A stretch of DNA of 26,868 bases from CAYYVJ01 sp964475115 (GTDB taxonomy: Bacteria > Bacillota > Clostridia > Lachnospirales > Lachnospiraceae): the NCBI GenBank assembly GCA_964475115.1, contig CAYYVJ010000019.1, positions 1-26,868 of the forward strand. Direction: 5' to 3'. The position numbers were made by a program, and so were the translations under genes. The notes under the pieces were generated by a model, which saw only the letters and a program-made list of their open reading frames with translations, made no database searches and was not told the origin of the DNA. Numbering within the stretch: position 1 is the first letter of the stretch; the number at the start of each line of letters is the position of its first letter. Shown here one piece after another: positions 7,924 through 14,617 of the stretch.

Positions 7924-7944
7924 AAAATGTACCAAAAAATGTAC
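7922..7944 (+). repeat. Two copies of a 12-bp tandem repeat running into the gap
   Basis: The unit AAAAAATGTACC occurs at 7922-7933 and again, lacking its last base, at 7934-7944 where the N run begins. The first sequence after the gap, GGTACATTTT (8045-8054), is its inverted complement. The flanks therefore carry both direct and inverted copies, which could form a terminator or a longer repeat array. Confidence 0.6.
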
Positions 7945-8044
7945 NNNNNNNNNNNNNNNNNNNNNNNNNNNNNNNNNNNNNNNNNNNNNNNNNNNNNNNN
8001 NNNNNNNNNNNNNNNNNNNNNNNNNNNNNNNNNNNNNNNNNNNN
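7945..8044. other. Assembly gap (100 N) between thiT and argS
   Basis: Exactly 100 N, the usual placeholder for a gap of unknown length. It lies between the convergent 3' ends of thiT and argS, neither of which appears truncated. Confidence 0.95.
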
Positions 8045-8052
8045 GGTACATT

Positions 8053-9822
8053 TTACATTCTATCTGGTGCTTCTAGTCCTAACAAATCTATACAAACTTC
8101 TAAAACACTCTTTGTTAATTTTAATAAGGCTATCCAGCTTTCTTGCTTTTCTTTATTTTCTTCAGATATGATTTTTGTTTCGTGATAGAATCGATTGAAA
8201 CCATTAGATAAATCATATACATATTGGCAAATCTTATGAGGAGCTATTTCATTAAAGCTGTTTTCGATCACTTCATTGAATTTTGCAAGTTCAAGCATTA
8301 ATTTCTTTTCACTATCACTTGATGCATCCTTAATATTTGCTTTCGTATTAATATCTCCACCGATTTCCGTATATTTACTTAAAATTGATTTGATGCGTAC
8401 AATGGTATAGAGAATATATGGACCGGTATCTCCTTCAAAGGAAGTAAATCGCTCTACGTCAAATACATAATCTTTCGAAGCCTGATTAGATAAATCTCCG
8501 TATTTCAAAGCAGCTAGCCCTACTATTTTAGCAGTTTCCAATGCTTCTTCTTCAGATACAGTACGGTTCTCCATAATCTTATTATAGACTTCTTCATTTA
8601 TCTCTTTTATTAAATTCTCAAGGCGCATAACACCGCCATCTCTTGTTTTAAAAGGTTTACCATCTTTTCCATTCATAGTTCCAAATCCTAAGAAATCAAG
8701 ACGCGTATCATCTTCTACTAATTTTGTTTTACGTGCACAGCGGAATACCTGTTCAAAATATAATTCTTGACGTTTGTCTACTACATATACAATCCTATTT
8801 GGATTAAAAAGTTTCATTCTTTCTACAATAGTCGCTAAATCTGTTGTATTGTATAAAGTAGCTCCATCCGATTTAAGAATCATACATGGAGGAATCTCTT
8901 TGGTATCTGTATCTTCTTTTACATCTACAACTAATGCACCATTGCTGATGTAGGCATATCCTTCATCCTTCAAATAGGTTACCATATCTGGAATATATGG
9001 TTGGGCATCACTTTCTTTTTTCCAAAGTTCAAAAGTAACATTTAAACTATCATAATTTTTCTTTAAATCTGTAACGGAAACATTTAATATATGATTCCAC
9101 AAAGCCATGTAGCCTTTATGACCACCTTGCAATAGGAATGTAACATTTTTAGCTTCTTCTCTAAAATCTTCATCTTCTTTAGATTTTGCATTAGCAGCCG
9201 GATAAATCTCCTCTAGCTCGCTTATAGTAAAAGGAGCTTCTTTAGGATATTCTCCTTCAAAAGAATCATCAAAATAAGGAAGGCCTGGTTGACGATTTTT
9301 TAATTCAGAAATAATAAGGCCCATTTGAAGTCCCCAATCCCCTAAATGCACATCCCCTATCATATCATGTCCTAAAAATTTACCAATTCTTTTTACACTT
9401 TCTCCAATAACAGCAGAACGTAAATGTCCTACATGGAGTGGCTTTGCTATGTTTGCTCCACCATAATCCACGATAATAGTTTGTGGTTCTTCAGCCTTTG
9501 CAATACCAAAACCTTCTTCGCTTTTCATCACATTTAAAGTCTTTGAAAGAAAAGATTCTTCTACTCTTATATTTATAAAACCTGGCATTACACTGATTGC
9601 TTCACTTAACACCTGGTTATCTTGTAATTTTTCAACAACTTCGTTGGCAATCATAATAGGAGCCTTTTTATATGTCTTTGCTGCTGCCATAGCTCCATTA
9701 CACTGATATTCACAAAGATCAGGTCTGTTTGAAAGGGTAACCTTTCCATAAGCTTCCTCATATCCACAAGCCACAAAGGCTTTTGTCACTTCCTCTGTTA
9801 TGATATCTAATATCTTTTTCAT
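8053..9822 (-). CDS. argS: Arginyl-tRNA synthetase
   Basis: Class I aminoacyl-tRNA synthetase that charges tRNA-Arg. The protein is 589 aa. It has the N-terminal Add1 domain, the HIGH-type motif HVGH at 130-133 within AKPLHVGHLRS, the conserved DLATI/VVDKRQELYF region, and GTMNGKDGKPFKTRDGG where other class I enzymes have KMSKS (ArgS often lacks it). The C terminus ends in LGLEAPDRM, the typical ArgS ending, so the gene is complete although its stop codon is only 8 nt from the gap. AGGAGG precedes the ATG. No T-box is apparent in the upstream 200 nt. Confidence 0.97.
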   Translation of the reverse strand: MKKILDIITEEVTKAFVACGYEEAYGKVTLSNRPDLCEYQCNGAMAAAKTYKKAPIMIANEVVEKLQDNQVLSEAISVMPGFINIRVEESFLSKTLNVMKSEEGFGIAKAEEPQTIIVDYGGANIAKPLHVGHLRSAVIGESVKRIGKFLGHDMIGDVHLGDWGLQMGLIISELKNRQPGLPYFDDSFEGEYPKEAPFTISELEEIYPAANAKSKEDEDFREEAKNVTFLLQGGHKGYMALWNHILNVSVTDLKKNYDSLNVTFELWKKESDAQPYIPDMVTYLKDEGYAYISNGALVVDVKEDTDTKEIPPCMILKSDGATLYNTTDLATIVERMKLFNPNRIVYVVDKRQELYFEQVFRCARKTKLVEDDTRLDFLGFGTMNGKDGKPFKTRDGGVMRLENLIKEINEEVYNKIMENRTVSEEEALETAKIVGLAALKYGDLSNQASKDYVFDVERFTSFEGDTGPYILYTIVRIKSILSKYTEIGGDINTKANIKDASSDSEKKLMLELAKFNEVIENSFNEIAPHKICQYVYDLSNGFNRFYHETKIISEENKEKQESWIALLKLTKSVLEVCIDLLGLEAPDRM

Positions 9823-9940
9823 GATTTCCTCCTAAAATTAATTCGTAGCTATCATTATAATACGATTACTATAAAAAATCCACTTTTTCTTACCTTATGA
9901 TAAGGAACTAATTGATAGTAATTCAAATACTTCATTAAAA

Positions 9941-9958
9941 TTGTTATCTTTTTAACAT
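9941..9958 (+). promoter_or_regulatory. Possible Rex binding site
   Basis: TTGTTATCTTTTTAACAT matches 12 of 14 fixed positions of the Rex consensus TTGTTAA-N4-TTAACAA. It ends 5 nt before the -35 box of the flavin reductase gene. Rex senses NADH/NAD+ and typically represses fermentation genes. Chance similarity in AT-rich DNA is possible. Confidence 0.35.
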
Positions 9959-9963
9959 TCTTC

Positions 9964-9991
9964 TTGTCATTTGTCTCATAAATGCTATAAT
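9964..9991 (+). promoter_or_regulatory. Promoter of the flavin reductase gene
   Basis: TTGTCA (9964-9969), a 16-nt spacer and a perfect TATAAT (9986-9991), about 55 nt before the ATG. Confidence 0.65.
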
Positions 9992-10047
9992 ATAATTAAT
10001 TTCATAGATATCTTATGAAAAATAATAACATTTAAGGAGGAACTGCG

Positions 10048-10548
10048 ATGGATGAACGTATTTTATGGAATCTTTCCTATGGAGTGTACGTGGTATCTAC
10101 AATGAATCAAGATAAGCCTACTGGCTGTGTTGCCAATAGCGTGATGCAAGTAACTGCCATTCCACCCACTATCGCTGTTAGCATACATCATGATAATTTT
10201 ACACATAGTTGCATCAATGATACCGGACTTTTTTCCATTTCTGTTTTATCAGAAGAATGCAAGCCTGCTATACTAGCCAGATTTGGTTTTCAATCTGGAA
10301 AAAACATAGATAAATTTGAAAATGCGGAGTATAAGTATGTAGATGGACTTCCCGTATTAACAGATTCCATCGGATATATGAATTGTAAAGTTATCAGTTC
10401 TACCGAAATAGGGACTCATACTATTTTTGTTGGTGAGCTTATTGACACCGAACTCTTAGCAGAAGCCCCCCCAATGACTTATGCTTATTATCATAAGATC
10501 AGAAAAGGAAAAACACCAAAAAATGCTACAACTTATAGAAAGAAATAA
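10048..10548 (+). CDS. Flavin reductase-like FMN-binding split-barrel protein
   Basis: This 166-aa protein belongs to the flavin reductase/flavoredoxin family. NLSYGVYVVST, GCVANSVMQVTAIPPTIAVSI and GTHTIFVGELIDTE form the FMN-binding split barrel. It most resembles the flavin domain of clostridial high-molecular-weight rubredoxins, where the conserved KGKTPKNA-TY segment links to a C-terminal rubredoxin domain. Here the protein stops three residues after TY (ending in YRKK), so the CxxC-containing rubredoxin module is absent. It probably passes electrons from NAD(P)H or ferredoxin to an oxygen- or NO-reducing partner, but the partner is not in the window. AAGGAGG is 9 nt upstream of the ATG. 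Single-gene transcript. Confidence 0.87.
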   Translation: MDERILWNLSYGVYVVSTMNQDKPTGCVANSVMQVTAIPPTIAVSIHHDNFTHSCINDTGLFSISVLSEECKPAILARFGFQSGKNIDKFENAEYKYVDGLPVLTDSIGYMNCKVISSTEIGTHTIFVGELIDTELLAEAPPMTYAYYHKIRKGKTPKNATTYRKK

Positions 10549-10558
10549 GGATAGAAAA

Positions 10559-10584
10559 AAATAAGGATGGAAACATCCTTATTT
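10559..10584. terminator. Bidirectional intrinsic terminator
   Basis: An 11-bp perfect stem AAATAAGGATG/CATCCTTATTT (10559-10569 with 10574-10584) with a GAAA tetraloop, then TTCTTT on the plus strand and a run of A (T on the minus strand) on the other side. The stop codon of the minus-strand oxidoreductase (10579-10581) lies inside the stem. The left arm is also the second copy of an imperfect 15-bp direct repeat (10543-10557 and 10559-10573). Confidence 0.85.
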
Positions 10585-11691
10585 TTCTTTAGCCATATTC
10601 TCCATCAGAGCTTCATAATAGACCTCATCATCTATAGGAATGGAAATCCTTTTATCTTCCCAAGCTGATAGATATGCCGCATTTGCAAGTTCAAGTGCAT
10701 TTATTCCTTCTTCTCCATTTACAATTAAAGGTGTCTTTTTTAGTATATGATCCGCAAAATTTTGCAACATTTCTATATATGGATTATCTGGATTATCAAA
10801 TACGATTTCTTCGTATTTATAAGGTATTTTAGCTTCTTGCTCTTCATTTTTCGCTTGAAATTCCTCCATAGACATGGTATATCTCCAATATTTCAGAGTA
10901 TTCCCTTCTATTATTATCCTTCCAGCTGTCCCAACTATTTCTATTCTTTCCTCTCCAGTTCCTTCCCCTGTAGAAGAAATAAACATGCCTCTCATTCCAT
11001 TCTCATATTCCATAACCAAAGTACTGTTATCATCTACTTTAAAATCATTGTATTTTCCAAAGTCAATGAGCCCTAATACATTTTGGGGCATGCCAAAAAG
11101 CCATTGCCACAAGTCAAGAGGATGCTGCGCCTGATTCATAAGCAAACCGCCACCTTCTCCTTGCCAACTACTTCTCCAAGCCGATGATTGATGATATTTC
11201 TTTGTACGAAAATAGATTGTACACACCCAGGTCACCCTGTTTAGGTTTCCAAGAACTCCTGTTTCTAGCACTTCTTTTACATGCTTGTAAATCGGCATAG
11301 TTCGTTTATGAAACATCATTGCAAAGGCTGTTCCCGCTTCCTTGGCAGCTCGATTCATTTCACGCACTTCTTTTGTATCGATTCCTGCTGGTTTATCCGA
11401 AAACACATGGATTCCCTTAGAAAAAGCTTGTTTGGCAAGTCTTGGATGTTCTTTATGCGGTGTAACAATTAGGACTCCATCAAAACATTCTGTCTGTTCA
11501 AAGAGTTCATCACTCGAAGAAAATAGTTTTACTTTTTCACCAAATTGTTCCCTCGCCCACGCTTTTCCAGGTTCATTCCTGCACACAATTGCTGTTAGTT
11601 CCATATTTTCAACCTGATTATTAAAAATATGCATAGCATACTTCTTACCCATAGAACCAATTCCAATAATAGCCATTCTTATCGTTCCCAT
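10579..11691 (-). CDS. Gfo/Idh/MocA-family NAD(P)-dependent oxidoreductase
   Basis: The protein is 370 aa from the ATG at 11691, chosen because AGGAGG sits 5-6 nt upstream; 26 further in-frame codons upstream run through repeat-like intergenic DNA and are unlikely to be translated. The N-terminal Rossmann motif is AIIGIGSMG. The family's conserved DKPAG (the EKP-type catalytic lysine region) and GGLLMNQAQHPLDLWQWLFG (active-site histidine) follow. Members oxidise sugars, inositols or their derivatives; the substrate cannot be assigned. A ThuA-like gene, a frequent partner of this family, lies 1.3 kb upstream on the same strand, separated by rplY and darA. Confidence 0.88.
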   Translation of the reverse strand: MGTIRMAIIGIGSMGKKYAMHIFNNQVENMELTAIVCRNEPGKAWAREQFGEKVKLFSSSDELFEQTECFDGVLIVTPHKEHPRLAKQAFSKGIHVFSDKPAGIDTKEVREMNRAAKEAGTAFAMMFHKRTMPIYKHVKEVLETGVLGNLNRVTWVCTIYFRTKKYHQSSAWRSSWQGEGGGLLMNQAQHPLDLWQWLFGMPQNVLGLIDFGKYNDFKVDDNSTLVMEYENGMRGMFISSTGEGTGEERIEIVGTAGRIIIEGNTLKYWRYTMSMEEFQAKNEEQEAKIPYKYEEIVFDNPDNPYIEMLQNFADHILKKTPLIVNGEEGINALELANAAYLSAWEDKRISIPIDDEVYYEALMENMAKEK

Positions 11692-11720
11692 AGAATCCTC
11701 CTCCCTTATATGAATAGCGC

Positions 11721-11760
11721 CTTCGACGGTCGCTTGCGGCATCTTCTTCCTATGTCGAAG
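11721..11760. repeat. GC-richer inverted-repeat element in an intergenic region
   Basis: CTTCGAC (11721-11727) and GTCGAAG (11754-11760) are perfect inverted repeats, 26 nt apart. The enclosed and following DNA (to about 11785) contains GCTTGC twice and is clearly richer in G+C than its surroundings. It has the look of a small dispersed REP-like element, but no second copy is present in this window. Confidence 0.4.
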
Positions 11761-11804
11761 TGCTTGCATCCAACCGAGGCTTTCTACATTCTAGCAAACA
11801 GGAA

Positions 11805-11841
11805 AGTAGAAAGATTCTACCATAGGCAGAATCTTTCTACT
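11805..11841 (-). terminator. Terminator after rplY
   Basis: A 14-bp perfect stem (11805-11818 with 11828-11841, AGTAGAAAGATTCT and its complement) with a 9-nt loop, followed on the minus strand by TTTCCTGTTT. It begins 16 nt after the rplY stop codon. Confidence 0.75.
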
Positions 11842-11856
11842 ACAAATATTTTTCTA

Positions 11857-12462
11857 TTATTCTACTGCTTCTTCAGCTTCTTCAGCTCCCTCAGCAGCTA
11901 CTGCTTGTGTCTTCGACTCACTGATCGATAAGATTACATGATCTGGCTCATCTTCAGCTACAACACCATTTGCTAATACAATGTCTTTAACTGTAACAAC
12001 ATCACCGAAATTCAATTTAGATACATCTATTTCAACTACATCAGGTATGTCTTGTGGAAAACCTTTTACATTTACAATGTCTGTCTGTAGCATCATAATA
12101 AGTCTCTTAGACTCTAATAATTCTTTTCCGGTTATCCTAACGGGTACTTCAGATTTCGTCTCTTCTGTTAGAGAAACTAATTGGAAATCCACATGCTGAA
12201 ACTCACTCAAAAGTGGTGTAAGCTGAATTTCTTTTACCATTACTGTATAGTTTTCACCAGCATCATCATTCAATTTAAATACTGCATTTCTACCGAATTT
12301 AGATAACGCTCTACGAAGTTCATCTTTTCTAACGGAAACGGATTTAGATTCTGTTCCTTTACCAAATATATTTCCAGGAACATATCCTTCTCTTCTCATC
12401 TTTTTGTTAACACCTGTGTTAACTACTCTTTTTTCAACTTGTAATGTACTTATTTCTGCCAT
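11857..12462 (-). CDS. rplY: 50S ribosomal protein L25 (Ctc/TL5 long form)
   Basis: This 201-aa protein binds 5S rRNA in the large ribosomal subunit. It has an N-terminal L25 domain (RREGYVPGNIFGKG, then VDFQLVSL) and the C-terminal beta domain of the long Ctc/TL5 form (VEIDVSKLNFGDVVTVKDI), ending in an acidic tail EGAEEAEEAVE. In Bacillus subtilis the orthologue is a general stress protein. Here the gene has its own vegetative-type promoter at 12525-12553 with a palindrome touching the -35 box. AGGAGG precedes the ATG. The gene is not next to pth or prs, its common neighbours elsewhere. Confidence 0.94.
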   Translation of the reverse strand: MAEISTLQVEKRVVNTGVNKKMRREGYVPGNIFGKGTESKSVSVRKDELRRALSKFGRNAVFKLNDDAGENYTVMVKEIQLTPLLSEFQHVDFQLVSLTEETKSEVPVRITGKELLESKRLIMMLQTDIVNVKGFPQDIPDVVEIDVSKLNFGDVVTVKDIVLANGVVAEDEPDHVILSISESKTQAVAAEGAEEAEEAVE

Positions 12463-12524
12463 ATTAAAACCTCCTAGATTAATATCTTAATCCTATTTTT
12501 TTTTAATTCTAAAACCTATTATCC

Positions 12525-12553
12525 ATTATATAATAAATCTGATTATTGGTCAA
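12525..12553 (-). promoter_or_regulatory. rplY promoter
   Basis: On the minus strand there is -35 TTGACC (12553-12548), a 17-nt spacer and a perfect TATAAT (12530-12525), 63 nt before the ATG. Confidence 0.8.
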
Positions 12554-12574
12554 GGAATTGCACGACAATTCCTT
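12552..12574. promoter_or_regulatory. Palindrome at the rplY -35 box / possible darA terminator
   Basis: AAGGAATTG and CAATTCCTT (9-bp arms, 5-nt loop) overlap the first two bases of the rplY -35 box. The palindrome lies 22 nt after the darA stop codon, but no T run follows, so it is a poor intrinsic terminator. It may be a protein-binding site. Confidence 0.5.
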
Positions 12575-12595
12575 ATGGCAAGAAATATTTATCAA

Positions 12596-12913
12596 TTATA
12601 TTTGCTCGTATCGATCCACATCTACTACAAATATAGTAGCACCACCCACATTGACTAACACTTGCATTGAAGCGAATTCTGCTGACTCAGCTGGACTATA
12701 AGCAACTTGTTGCCTTGCTCCACATTCCTTCTTTACTATTTCAACAACTTCATCTACTTTTGCAACTTCTGTACCAATCATTAAAGTTGTATTACCTTCT
12801 TTCAAGAAGCCACCCGTTGAAGCTAATTTCGTTACATAAAACCCCTTTTTATTTAATCCCCTCATAACTTGACCACTATCTACATCTCGTACAATTACAT
12901 ATATTAGTTTCAT
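12596..12913 (-). CDS. darA: Cyclic-di-AMP receptor DarA (PII-like, formerly DUF970/YaaQ)
   Basis: This 105-aa protein matches the small trimeric PII-like c-di-AMP-binding family over its full length: MKLIYVIVRDVDSG, the loop GFYVTKLASTGGFLKEGNTTLMIG with the nucleotide-contacting TGGFL, and the C-terminal GGATIFVVDVDRYEQI. It reports c-di-AMP levels to still poorly defined partners in the cytoplasm. The usual neighbours (tmk, holB) are absent. An extended -10 (TGA-TATAAT, minus strand 12971-12966) at the end of the ThuA gene gives it a likely promoter of its own. Confidence 0.93.
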   Translation of the reverse strand: MKLIYVIVRDVDSGQVMRGLNKKGFYVTKLASTGGFLKEGNTTLMIGTEVAKVDEVVEIVKKECGARQQVAYSPAESAEFASMQVLVNVGGATIFVVDVDRYEQI

Positions 12914-12965
12914 ATCAAATACTTCCCTTCTTATTATTTATGTTTTTAAATCTTTTATTTCATTT

Positions 12966-12974
12966 ATTATATCA
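12966..12974 (-). promoter_or_regulatory. Extended -10 promoter element for darA
   Basis: TGA-TATAAT on the minus strand, about 55 nt before the darA ATG. No good -35 box is visible, as expected for extended -10 promoters. Confidence 0.4.
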
Positions 12975-12983
12975 CGACATGGA

Positions 12984-13694
12984 TTAATCTACCACTATCT
13001 CCACTGAATTAGGCACCTCTAAAATCCTCTTTGTTCTCTTTGCCCATTTACATGAGTTTTGAATTAATTTACGCACATGCGGGTTATAGAATGAAGGATT
13101 TGTCTCATGACCAGGTTGTAAAAAAACAATTCTTCCATATCCTCTTGTCCACGTACAAACACTCCTACAAGCTTCACCAGAGTCAAACCATCCCAAATAA
13201 ATAACATCATCTGGCTTAGGAATATCCATGAACTCCCCATATGTTTCCTCAACCTCTAAATCAAATCGTTCCGGAACACCTTCCGCAATAGGATGAAGGG
13301 GATTACAACATATCATTTTTTCAAAATCATCATGTTTATAACGCATGCTGCAAGACGTTCCCATTAATAATTTGAAGGGTTTTGCACCTATGGCAGAGTG
13401 AAGTACCACAAATCCCATCCCACGTAACACTGAATCGCGAATGCGCTCTGCAACATGATCAGGAAATTCAGCATTTCCTCCATGGGACCAATAGACTAAT
13501 ACATCTGTCTCATTTAGCAACTCTTCTGTCAATCCACATTCCTCTTCATAAACAGAGCATATTTTAATTATCTCTATTTCATCTTTCTCTTGAAGAAGTT
13601 CTCTAATTACCCCACCTATTTCTTTTGGATATAACTCCAACACTTCAGGTTTCCTTCTCTCATCTCGACCTTCATTATAAATTGTAATCTTCAT
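12984..13694 (-). CDS. ThuA-like domain protein
   Basis: This 236-aa protein has the ThuA fold, related to class I glutamine amidotransferases. DVLVYWSHGGNAEFP, GMGFVVLHSA and the GYGRIVFLQPGHE stretch near the C terminus are family hallmarks. The biochemical role is not established; members were first linked to trehalose use and often accompany Gfo/Idh/MocA dehydrogenases. I start at ATG 13694, which follows AAAGGGG by 8 nt. The alternative ATG at 13712 would put the ribosome binding site inside the gene. The cytoplasmic location is inferred from the lack of signal peptide or membrane segment. Confidence 0.85.
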   Translation of the reverse strand: MKITIYNEGRDERRKPEVLELYPKEIGGVIRELLQEKDEIEIIKICSVYEEECGLTEELLNETDVLVYWSHGGNAEFPDHVAERIRDSVLRGMGFVVLHSAIGAKPFKLLMGTSCSMRYKHDDFEKMICCNPLHPIAEGVPERFDLEVEETYGEFMDIPKPDDVIYLGWFDSGEACRSVCTWTRGYGRIVFLQPGHETNPSFYNPHVRKLIQNSCKWAKRTKRILEVPNSVEIVVD

Positions 13695-13797
13695 GGCATT
13701 GTCCCCTTTCAATGTTTTATTTATATAGAATTATACCATACTTTATATCTTCTGGATATTGAACTCAGCCATTAAAAAAATAATTTAAAGTTTTTTC

Positions 13798-13828
13798 TTG
13801 ACATTAACGCAACGTAAAGGTATACACT
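13798..13828 (+). promoter_or_regulatory. MerR-type autoregulated promoter and operator
   Basis: -35 TTGACA (13798-13803) and -10 TACACT (13823-13828) are 19 nt apart, the overlong spacing typical of MerR-activated promoters; a TATACA box at 17 nt overlaps. Between them lies the near-perfect dyad TTAACG-CAA-CGTAAA (13804-13818). The gene it precedes encodes a MerR protein, so autoregulation is likely. Confidence 0.7.
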
Positions 13829-13851
13829 AATTACATAAGGAGGTGAGCACC

Positions 13852-14613
13852 ATGGAGTATACAATAAAAAAAATGGGGGATTTGGCAGGGGTCAGCACAA
13901 GGACTCTTAGATATTACGATGAAATCGGACTTCTTACCCCCTCCAGAATCAATTCATCAGGATATCGCATTTACGGTCAAAACGAAGTAGATCGTTTACA
14001 GCAAATTATGTTCTATAGAGAACTAGGGGTAGAACTGGAACTAATCAAGGAACTTCTCACTTCAAAATCTTTTGATAAAAGCAACGCATTAAGAGACCAT
14101 CACAAAAAGCTCCTTGAACGAAGAGAGCAAATTGATGCCCTAATAAAAAACATTGAAAAAACAATTGAACATGAAAAAGGAGGACTTAAAATGAAAGACA
14201 AAGAAAAATTTGAAGGTTTTAAGAAAAAATTAGTAGACGACAATGAGAAAAAATATGGTAAGGAAATCAGAGAAAAATACGGAGACAATACAGTAGAAGC
14301 TTCTAATAAGAAGTTCCTAAATATGACAGAAGAGCAGCATAATGAATTCGAAAAATTAAGTCAAGATGTATTAGATACCTTAGAAAAGGCATTTAATACA
14401 GGAGACCCCGCTGGAGAATTAGGCCAAAAGGCAGCCGATCTGCATCGCCAGTGGCTATCTTACACTTGGGGAAGTTATAATAAAGAAGCACATGCCGGTC
14501 TAGCCCAAATGTATGTGGATGATGAAAGATTTACCCAATACTATGACAAGACACAACCTGGTTTGGCAAAGTTTTTAAGGGATGCCGTTCATATCTATAC
14601 TCAAAATCTATAA
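13852..14613 (+). CDS. MerR-family regulator with TipAS drug-binding domain (TipA/Mta type)
   Basis: This 253-aa transcription activator has an N-terminal MerR winged helix (residues about 1-70: YTIKKMGDLAGVSTRTLRYYDEIGLL, SGYRIYGQNEVDRL), a coiled-coil linker (about 75-112), and a TipAS domain (114-253) that in relatives binds thiopeptides or other drugs. The ATG at 13852 is 8 nt after AAGGAGG; a GTG at 13843 overlaps that site and is rejected. An internal AAGGAGG (14177-14183), 7 nt before an in-frame ATG at 14191, could produce the 140-aa TipAS domain alone, as in Streptomyces tipA. No efflux gene is adjacent, so its only evident local target is itself. Confidence 0.92.
   Translation: MEYTIKKMGDLAGVSTRTLRYYDEIGLLTPSRINSSGYRIYGQNEVDRLQQIMFYRELGVELELIKELLTSKSFDKSNALRDHHKKLLERREQIDALIKNIEKTIEHEKGGLKMKDKEKFEGFKKKLVDDNEKKYGKEIREKYGDNTVEASNKKFLNMTEEQHNEFEKLSQDVLDTLEKAFNTGDPAGELGQKAADLHRQWLSYTWGSYNKEAHAGLAQMYVDDERFTQYYDKTQPGLAKFLRDAVHIYTQNL
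14177..14193 (+). promoter_or_regulatory. Internal ribosome binding site and start codon for a TipAS-only product
   Basis: AAGGAGG, a 7-nt spacer, then ATG, in frame with the regulator and exactly at the junction between the coiled coil and the TipAS domain. It is as strong as the main start's ribosome binding site. Confidence 0.6.
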
Positions 14614-14617
14614 TAAA

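Noticed and set aside
7824..8051. Minus-strand frame reading through the first N block
   Set aside because: Half of it is N and the rest is the reverse of thiT; it is produced by the gap.
9893..9905. CCTTATGATAAGG palindrome upstream of argS
   Set aside because: A perfect 13-bp palindrome, but short and about 70 nt upstream of argS, away from its likely -10 box. I could not link it to a known regulator, and chance is likely in this AT-rich spacer.
9823..9960. T-box leader for argS
   Set aside because: No specifier stem, no TGGN-type antiterminator sequence and no leader terminator can be seen in this short space.
10747..11617. Several plus-strand frames opposite the Gfo/Idh/MocA gene
   Set aside because: They are rich in Ser, Phe, Ile and Cys, have no ribosome binding sites, and mirror a well-supported gene on the other strand.
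11629..11931. 100-codon plus-strand frame across the oxidoreductase start and rplY end
   Set aside because: It crosses a terminator and a repeat-like patch and has no ribosome binding site or family resemblance.
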